Under the pieces are notes generated by a model. The model was not told the origin of the DNA, searched no databases, and was given only the letters and a program-made list of their open reading frames with translations. A program made the position numbers and the translations under genes. From positions 1-51,249 of the forward strand of contig JACAAY010000028.1 in assembly GCA_013377095.1 (NCBI GenBank): a stretch of DNA of 51,249 bases. The letters are read 5' to 3'. Of the stretch, positions 45,927 through 51,249 are shown piece by piece; within the stretch, counting starts at the first letter, position 1, and each line of letters opens with the position of its first letter. This stretch comes from Desulfuromonadales bacterium (GTDB taxonomy: Bacteria; Desulfobacterota; Desulfuromonadia; Geobacterales; Pseudopelobacteraceae).

Positions 45927-48455
45927 TTAGCCTTTAACCTTGGTCCTGCGGGTGGGCAGCGCGCTCCAGGGGTCATCCGGCCAGGGGTGTTTGGGATAGC
46001 GTCCCTTCATCTCCTTTTTCACCTGGTGGTAGGAACCGTCCCAAAACCCCTTCAGATCAGCAGTTACCTGCAGTGGCCTTCCGGCAGGAGACAGCAGGTG
46101 CAGCAACAGCGGCGCCCTCCCCCCCGCAACCGTCGGTGTCTGCGCCAGTCCGAACAGCTCCTGTAGCTTCACCGCCAGAACCGGCTGCTCACCCTGGCAG
46201 TAGTCCAGCCTGATGCGGGAACCGCTGGGCACAACCAGATGGGTGGGCGCCAGCCCATCCAGGGCGCTGCGCTGACGATAGTCCAGTCGGCTGAGCAGAA
46301 TTTCCGCCAGATTCAGCTCCCCCAACTGGCGGGCATTTCGCACCCCAATCAGCGAAGATGCCAGCCAGCTTTCCAGGTTCTCCAGCAGAGCGCCATCGGA
46401 ATAATCGGGCCAGCCTTGATCGGGAAAACAGGTTCGCAGCATCTCAATCCGCGCCCGGAGTTGCAGAAACGACTCCCCACGTGATAACAGGTCCAGCCCC
46501 GAGCAGCGAACCGCCTCCAGAACCACCGGCAGCAACTGCTCCTGAGCCGGAACAAACACCGATGAGGAGAGCCGCAAAGCTCCGAGATACTCCTCCCTGG
46601 CCGCCACCACCCGCCCTTCGCGGCTATCCCAGGTAATACTGTCACGCCGCTCGATCCGCCCGCCCAATTCCTCCCGCACCAGCTCTTCCGTTACCTCCTG
46701 CGACAGATGGATCAGCCCCTCGGCCTGATCACCTCCATCTACGGACACGGCGATCAGCAGCGAACCGACACAAACCGGACCGGCTACGGCACGGCGCGCA
46801 CCCCGGCCATTGGCAAGCAGGTAGCGCTGGGATTCCCCCTCGCGTCGGAGCGCAACCCGGTCGGGATAGGCGGAAATCAAGAGTCGGCAGACCGTTTCCG
46901 GATCAGCTGCATTCGATGAAATATCAGCGGGAACCCCCATCAGCCGTTTCAACTGTCGAGACACTCGTTCCACTGCCCTGAGAGAAGCAACATCCACACC
47001 AGGGTCCGCCCGGCCGGTTGCTGACCACTGCCGCAGCAGAGCAACCCTGTCGTGAACATCCAGGATCAATCCACTGCCATGGCCATTTGCCGGACCACGC
47101 CGAACCGGATCCCGTTCGGAGAGCAGCGCAGCCAGAAGACACCCCAGCTCTGTGCAGCCCAGTTCACGGGAGCGCTCCAGCAGACGTCCCAGACGGGGGT
47201 GCACCGGCAAACGGGCCATGGACCTTCCCAGCGGAGAAATCCGACCGGTCTGGTCAAGCGCCCCCAGATCGATCAGCAGGTGCAAGGCAACCGCCAGGGC
47301 CGCAGCTGGCGGCGGATCGAGCCAGGCCAGCCCTCCGGGATCGCTCACGCCCCAGGCAGACAGTTCCAGCAGCAGCGGTGACAGATCGGTGTCAAGAATC
47401 TCCGGCGGAGTCTGGGGGATCATGGCGTTGAAGGTGTGGCGGCTGTACATGCGATAGCAGACCCCATCCGCAACCCGACCGGCCCTGCCCGTTCGTTGCA
47501 GGGCGGATGAACGTGATTCACGCACCGTTACCAGGCGGTTCATGCCGTTGGCCGGATCATGTCGCAAACGGCGCGACAGACCGCAGTCAATCACCACCCG
47601 CACCCCTTCAATGGTCAGGCTGGTCTCGGCAATGCTGGTGGCCAGCACTACCTTGCGTCGCTTTCCCGGCTGAATGGCTGCCTGCTGCTCCGTAAAGGGA
47701 AGGTCTCCGTACAGGGGATGGACGACAACACCCTGCCCCTCAAGACCAGCTGCGCTCAGCAGGGATGCACAGGAGCGAATTTCACCGGCGCCAGGCAGAA
47801 AGGCCAGAATATCGCCAGGTGACTCAGCCAGAGCGCGCTGAATGGCCGCCACCATGCGTGGCGCCAGCTGCCCATGGCTGTGATCATCCAGAAAGATTTC
47901 CCGTACCGGAAACGAACGACCGGCGGAACTGATCACCGGGGCATCATCCATCAGACGCGCCAGTGGCTCACAATCCAGGGTGGCCGACATGACCAGGATT
48001 TTCAGGTCATCCCGCACCTGGCGCTGCACATCCAGACAGAGCGCCAGCCCCAGATCGGCATGGATGCTCCGTTCGTGAAACTCGTCAAAGATGACCATGG
48101 CCACCCCTTCCAGTAGCGGGTCGCTCTGGACACGTCGGGTCAGGATCCCCTCCGTTACCACCTCGATACGGGTTGCGGCGGAGACGCAACGCTCAAAGCG
48201 GATCGAGTAACCGACTGTCCGTCCCACATCTTCACCCAGGACACGCGCCATCCAGCGAGCGGCGGAGACAGCTGCCAGACGGCGCGGTTCCAGCATCAGG
48301 ATTCGTCCCGCCAGGGGAGGAATGATGTTCAGCAGCTCCAGGGGAACACGGGTGGTTTTGCCGGCCCCTGGCGGCGCGTGCAGCAGGATGTTGGGGTTGT
48401 TGCTGATGCTTTCCAGGAGTTGGGGGAGTATGCTATCGATGGGAAGTGAATTCAT
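45927..48455 (-). CDS. hrpB: ATP-dependent helicase HrpB
   Basis: 842 residues of DEAH-box type: Walker A APPGAGKTT, DEFH box (VIFDEFHERSIHADLGLAL), SATL, motif V TSIAETSLTIEGV, motif VI LQRTGRAGRVADGVCYRMYS, then the HA2 domain and the long HrpB C-terminal domain (YRQRSALDGLAPTHLVVPSGSRIRLDY...GGRAPLLLHLLSPAGRPLQVTADLKGFWDGSY). Its function in bacteria is poorly defined (RNA metabolism). Convergent with pgi. Confidence 0.95.
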   Translation of the reverse strand: MNSLPIDSILPQLLESISNNPNILLHAPPGAGKTTRVPLELLNIIPPLAGRILMLEPRRLAAVSAARWMARVLGEDVGRTVGYSIRFERCVSAATRIEVVTEGILTRRVQSDPLLEGVAMVIFDEFHERSIHADLGLALCLDVQRQVRDDLKILVMSATLDCEPLARLMDDAPVISSAGRSFPVREIFLDDHSHGQLAPRMVAAIQRALAESPGDILAFLPGAGEIRSCASLLSAAGLEGQGVVVHPLYGDLPFTEQQAAIQPGKRRKVVLATSIAETSLTIEGVRVVIDCGLSRRLRHDPANGMNRLVTVRESRSSALQRTGRAGRVADGVCYRMYSRHTFNAMIPQTPPEILDTDLSPLLLELSAWGVSDPGGLAWLDPPPAAALAVALHLLIDLGALDQTGRISPLGRSMARLPVHPRLGRLLERSRELGCTELGCLLAALLSERDPVRRGPANGHGSGLILDVHDRVALLRQWSATGRADPGVDVASLRAVERVSRQLKRLMGVPADISSNAADPETVCRLLISAYPDRVALRREGESQRYLLANGRGARRAVAGPVCVGSLLIAVSVDGGDQAEGLIHLSQEVTEELVREELGGRIERRDSITWDSREGRVVAAREEYLGALRLSSSVFVPAQEQLLPVVLEAVRCSGLDLLSRGESFLQLRARIEMLRTCFPDQGWPDYSDGALLENLESWLASSLIGVRNARQLGELNLAEILLSRLDYRQRSALDGLAPTHLVVPSGSRIRLDYCQGEQPVLAVKLQELFGLAQTPTVAGGRAPLLLHLLSPAGRPLQVTADLKGFWDGSYHQVKKEMKGRYPKHPWPDDPWSALPTRRTKVKG

Positions 48456-48504
48456 GCCTGGCAGAATACTGTCAGGCTGCCTGATCTGTCCATGCTTTTC
48501 AACA

Positions 48505-49098
48505 TTACAAGGTTACAACCACCCCGCCTGAAACCACAAATTTCAGTGCATCCTCGACACTCATGCCGCTTTCGTACACATCCTCTTCATGAAAAAACAG
48601 GGCAAATCCCGAGGTAGGATTGGGCATGGTCGGCACATACACTACTACCATGTGCGCACCGTTTCGTTCCACTTCGGCGGTCACGAAGCCGATTGCTCTG
48701 ATCCCGGGGCGAGGCCATTCAACAAACACGGCTCTTCGGTACGAGGTTTTTCCCTCTCGAAACACCTTCATCACCTGTTTACTGGAAGAGTAGATCGAGT
48801 TGACAAGCGGAATTCGCAACATCATTTCGTCACCAATTCGAAGAAACTGCTCTCCAAGTACGTTGGTTGCCAGGAGTCCGGCCAGATACACAACAACAGC
48901 GCCGGTTATCATTCCTAAACCGGGAATATGCAGTTCATGGTGGAAGATGAGGCCGAGAAGATAATCCAGGTAACTGCCGAGGATGCCATCGGCAAAATTG
49001 AAGAGGAATTTGAGGATAAAGATGGTAATGCCGACCGGAATCACGACGATTATCCCTGCCAGAATTTTCCCTTTCAGATGATTTACGACAGATGACAT
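48505..49098 (-). CDS. DUF502 family membrane protein
   Basis: 197 residues; GGAGTGAGCT before ATG 49098. Two membrane helices are visible (about 11-33, LAGIIVVIPVGITIFILKFLFNF; about 58-78, LGMITGAVVVYLAGLLATNVL). A conserved soluble part follows: IPLVNSIYSSSKQV, VFVEWPRPGIRAIGFVT and VYVPTMPNPTSGFALFF. This is the DUF502/COG2928 signature; function unknown. It begins 39 bases after the apparent real end of the topoisomerase reading. Confidence 0.93.
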   Translation of the reverse strand: MSSVVNHLKGKILAGIIVVIPVGITIFILKFLFNFADGILGSYLDYLLGLIFHHELHIPGLGMITGAVVVYLAGLLATNVLGEQFLRIGDEMMLRIPLVNSIYSSSKQVMKVFREGKTSYRRAVFVEWPRPGIRAIGFVTAEVERNGAHMVVVYVPTMPNPTSGFALFFHEEDVYESGMSVEDALKFVVSGGVVVTL

Positions 49099-49136
49099 AG
49101 CTCACTCCATGGCATGTGGTTTATATCCAAAAAAAG

Positions 49137-49340
49137 TTATGCGTTTTGTGCTGACTTCCTGCCCTTCGGATCAACTTTGGATGAATGTACCACCCTGTCC
49201 TTCGCTCCAACGATACCCTGAATCCAGAGGGAAAGCGACTTGCCGCTCTTTAAAGTTTCCTCGGGAATGATGAGACCATTCTTTTGGGCAAGGTCATTGG
49301 GGTATTTGAGTTGCGCCTCGCTGGGGCACCGCCCACAGTC
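49137..49340 (-). pseudogene. Out-of-frame C-terminal continuation of the topoisomerase
   Basis: 68 codons in the -1 frame relative to the upstream gene, starting at the DCGRC segment and ending with TAA 49137-49139. It has no start codon or ribosome site of its own, yet its composition and order are protein-like. Expressed only if a frameshift (mutation, error or programmed) joins it to the main frame. Confidence 0.65.
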
Positions 49341-50998
49341 CGTGCCGGTGGAATGGAGAACCCCATCTTGCTGTGAACACCCTTACAGAAGCGCTGCCAG
49401 GTTTCCCTGTTCTCCACCACCAGATCCAGAAAACCTTCCATCTTGCTGGTCAGATCATAGTCGATCACCCAGCCATGCTTGTCCCTGAGAAAGTCGATCA
49501 GCCGCTCTCCGGGCAGCAGGGGAATCACCCTCCCCTTTTCTTCCTTGATATAGCCACGATCAACGATGTTCTTGGTGATTGCGGCATAGGTGGATGGGCG
49601 GCCTATGCCGAACCGCTCCAGCTCCTTGACCAGGGAACCCAGCGTAAACCTGCCCGGCGGCTTGGTCTTCTTCTCTTCCAGAGTCTCACCTGTCTTCGGC
49701 ACCAGCTCGCCAACCTCCACCAGGGGGAGCAGCTGCAGCCGGTCCTCCTCCCCTTTCTTCTCCTTTTCCTCGTCAACCTCGGCGTACACCTTGAGAAAGC
49801 CGTCGAAGAGCAGTACCCGACCGGCTGCCCTGAACCGTTCACCAGCCACATCAAAGATCATGACGGTGGAGACGTAGCGCGCCGGTGCCATCTGGCTTGC
49901 TATGGCACGTTTGAAGATCAGCTCATAGAGCCTGGCATGGTCTGCGGTAAGGCCTTCTTTTTTGATGATGGCTGGAATATCCACCAGTGAGTGCATGTGG
50001 GTGGGACGGATGCCTTCGTGGGCCTCGGCCTGGGAGTTTTTTGAGGCATGCCGGTACGGTTGTGGCGGCAGATAGTGTGTTCCAAGGCTCTTTCCCAGGA
50101 ACTCCCGGATCTCGGCGACAAAGGCCTCATCCATGCGCACGGAATCGGTGCGGTGATAGGTGATACTGCCATGGTCGAACAGCGCCTGGGCCAGCTTCAT
50201 GGTCTGTTCCGGGGTGAACTTCAACCGGGCTGCCGCGGCTGCCTGCAGGTCGACCGTAGAGAAGGGTGGTTTGGGGGACTGTTTGACCTCTTTCCGTTCG
50301 ACCTTTTCAGCCAGGGCATGGGATTGGGCCTTGATGGCGTCGATGATCTGCTGGGCATCCGACTTTTGTGGGAACTTGCCCTTGACGTGACGGGCAAGAA
50401 AAATCGTACCATCCTTATCCAACTGGATATCCAGCACCCAGTACGGTGAGGAGACGAAGCTGCGGATCTCCCGCTCACGGTCAACCACCAGGCGAACCGC
50501 CGGGGACTGGACCCTTCCAACGCTGTAGCTGCCGCGCAGACTCTTGTTGGCGATGGGGGAGAGGATATAACCAACCAGTCTGTCACCGATCCTGCGTGCC
50601 AGGAAGGCGTTGTAGAGACCGTTGTTTGTCTTTTCGAACGGCACAGCCTTGGCCAGTGATTCCTTCAGCCCCTTTTCGGTGACCTCATAGATCTCCATGC
50701 GCAGGCATTCCTTGGCAACGGATTTCACCTCGTCGTGGATATGACAGCTGATGGCATAGCCTTCCCGGTCCGGGTCACCGGCCAGCATGACGGTTTCACC
50801 ACGCGCCGCCGCACGAAGCTCGTTGGGCAGGTGTGTCTTGTTCCCATGGTAGACGAAGGTGGGTTCGTAGGTGGTGAGATCAACACCCATCCGGTCCTCG
50901 GGCAGGTCTTTGAAGTGCCCGACGGTGGAGATGGCTTTGACTTTGAGGATTGACTGTATTTTTTTCGCCTTGGTGGGCGATTCAACAATGATGAGCAT
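49250..50998 (-). CDS. Type IA DNA topoisomerase, C-terminus frameshifted
   Basis: 582 residues as read. The Toprim domain starts LIIVESPTKAKKI, with acidic triad DPDRE near residues 75-79. YSVGRVQSPAVRLVVDRE and the catalytic tyrosine Y281 (GSITYHRTDSVR) are intact, and GIGRPSTYAAITKNIVDRGYI is near the end. After about residue 545 this frame becomes atypical (ARRNSNTPMTLPKRMVSS) and stops at 49250. The -1 frame continues DCGRCPSEAQLKYPNDLAQ...LSLWIQGIV to TAA at 49137, which looks like the proper tail (a Cys pair plus the helical motif found at the end of short TopA/topoisomerase III-like proteins). The gene is therefore probably 49137-50998 with a frameshift near 49340-49375. It is shorter than the usual cellular TopA and may be a second enzyme. 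Confidence 0.9.
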   Translation of the reverse strand: MLIIVESPTKAKKIQSILKVKAISTVGHFKDLPEDRMGVDLTTYEPTFVYHGNKTHLPNELRAAARGETVMLAGDPDREGYAISCHIHDEVKSVAKECLRMEIYEVTEKGLKESLAKAVPFEKTNNGLYNAFLARRIGDRLVGYILSPIANKSLRGSYSVGRVQSPAVRLVVDREREIRSFVSSPYWVLDIQLDKDGTIFLARHVKGKFPQKSDAQQIIDAIKAQSHALAEKVERKEVKQSPKPPFSTVDLQAAAAARLKFTPEQTMKLAQALFDHGSITYHRTDSVRMDEAFVAEIREFLGKSLGTHYLPPQPYRHASKNSQAEAHEGIRPTHMHSLVDIPAIIKKEGLTADHARLYELIFKRAIASQMAPARYVSTVMIFDVAGERFRAAGRVLLFDGFLKVYAEVDEEKEKKGEEDRLQLLPLVEVGELVPKTGETLEEKKTKPPGRFTLGSLVKELERFGIGRPSTYAAITKNIVDRGYIKEEKGRVIPLLPGERLIDFLRDKHGWVIDYDLTSKMEGFLDLVVENRETWQRFCKGVHSKMGFSIPPARTVGGAPARRNSNTPMTLPKRMVSSFPRKL

Positions 50999-51055
50999 GG
51001 GAAGACGGGTAAAAACCGAGGTACCACGAATGCTTCAACAGCTATCATGGGTAAC

Positions 51056-51078
51056 GGGGAACTGCGGGTGAGTTCCCC
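51056..51078. terminator. GGGGAACT/AGTTCCCC hairpin after the HU gene
   Basis: Perfect 8-bp stem with a 7-base loop, 11 bases beyond the HU stop on the minus strand. No T-run, so it is weak as an intrinsic terminator. Confidence 0.5.
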
Positions 51079-51088
51079 GTCGGTGTGC

Positions 51089-51249
51089 CTACTTCTTTTT
51101 GGCCGGAGTTTTTGCCGCTGCCTTGACCGGTTTGGGATGCAAATCCTTGAGGGCCTTGCCCGGTGTGAATTTACCGTTGGTCTTGGCGGCAATTTTGATG
51201 GCTTTGCCGGTCTGGGGGTTTCTGCCGGTGCGGGCGGCGCGGGCCACCG
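51089..51249 (-). CDS. HU-family DNA-binding protein (5' part outside window)
   Basis: Only the C-terminal 52 residues are present. They include the arm-tip and final helix signature [18 protein letters not shown], then [10 protein letters not shown], followed by a Lys/Ala/Pro-rich tail ([14 protein letters not shown]). This is a histone-like nucleoid protein that bends DNA. The basic tail extends beyond the usual 90-residue HU, as in several HU variants. Confidence 0.9.
   Translation of the reverse strand, partial: VARAARTGRNPQTGKAIKIAAKTNGKFTPGKALKDLHPKPVKAAAKTPAKKK

Overview
The window reads as chromosomal DNA of a Desulfuromonadia (Geobacter/Pelobacter-type) bacterium. The basis is the mixture of a 13-haem c-type cytochrome complex, Geobacter-style PilZ, GGDEF and HD-GYP proteins, a Kelch-repeat secreted protein with an MBG-like domain, and a GEMM-like riboswitch. 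This taxonomic reading is inference; no rRNA or tRNA gene is present to confirm it.

Layout. (1) 1-2.3 kb, minus strand: the end of a visibly G+C-rich cluster, with a tandem acyl-carrier-protein/alpha-beta-hydrolase fusion (runs off the left edge) and a benzoate-CoA-ligase-like enzyme. It is bounded at 2.4-2.9 kb by an A+T-richer stretch packed with hairpins. (2) 2.9-6.3 kb: an aldehyde-detoxification-like module (aldo/keto reductase, YqhD-type alcohol dehydrogenase) divergent from an AraC-family regulator. (3) 6.4-15 kb: a Nudix hydrolase, an unknown acidic protein, a small leader ORF coupled to a DUF3047 protein, a TonB-dependent receptor, a 730-residue orphan and an M3 oligoendopeptidase. 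(4) 15-22 kb: a surface/secreted-protein region. It holds a 1289-residue Kelch protein whose 21 repeats fall into three groups of seven, a GEMM-like (c-di-GMP/cGAMP) riboswitch with tandem terminators, a decayed secreted-protein gene, a DUF1566 protein sharing the same C-terminal module, and a relic of an AAA-ATPase gene.

(5) 22-27 kb: a tightly overlapping operon of MerR-like regulator, ABC ATPase, FtsX-type permease, LolA-like periplasmic protein and a putative outer-membrane barrel. This looks like a dedicated inner-to-outer-membrane export or lipid/lipoprotein trafficking system. (6) 27-35 kb: PilZ protein, hisS, a response regulator-GGDEF, comEC and a response regulator-HD-GYP, so c-di-GMP synthesis, degradation and reception are encoded close together. 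(7) 35-39 kb: a YkgJ-type cysteine-cluster protein, then a three-gene membrane redox complex (Tat-exported 4Fe-4S protein, NrfD/HybB-like quinol subunit, 13-haem cytochrome). (8) 39-51 kb: housekeeping genes htpG, DEAD-box helicase, beta-hydroxyacid dehydrogenase, pgi, hrpB, a DUF502 protein, a short type IA topoisomerase and the 3' end of an HU gene. The topoisomerase reading frame breaks near 49.34 kb, and a convincing continuation of its C-terminus runs on in another frame to 49137.

Most noteworthy: the 3 x 7 organisation of the Kelch protein, the C-terminal module shared by two genes and one relic in the 15-22 kb region, the degenerate riboswitch in front of the relic, the topoisomerase frameshift, a palindromic CCTCACGATT motif recurring in two intergenic regions, and the LolA/FtsX/outer-membrane operon.
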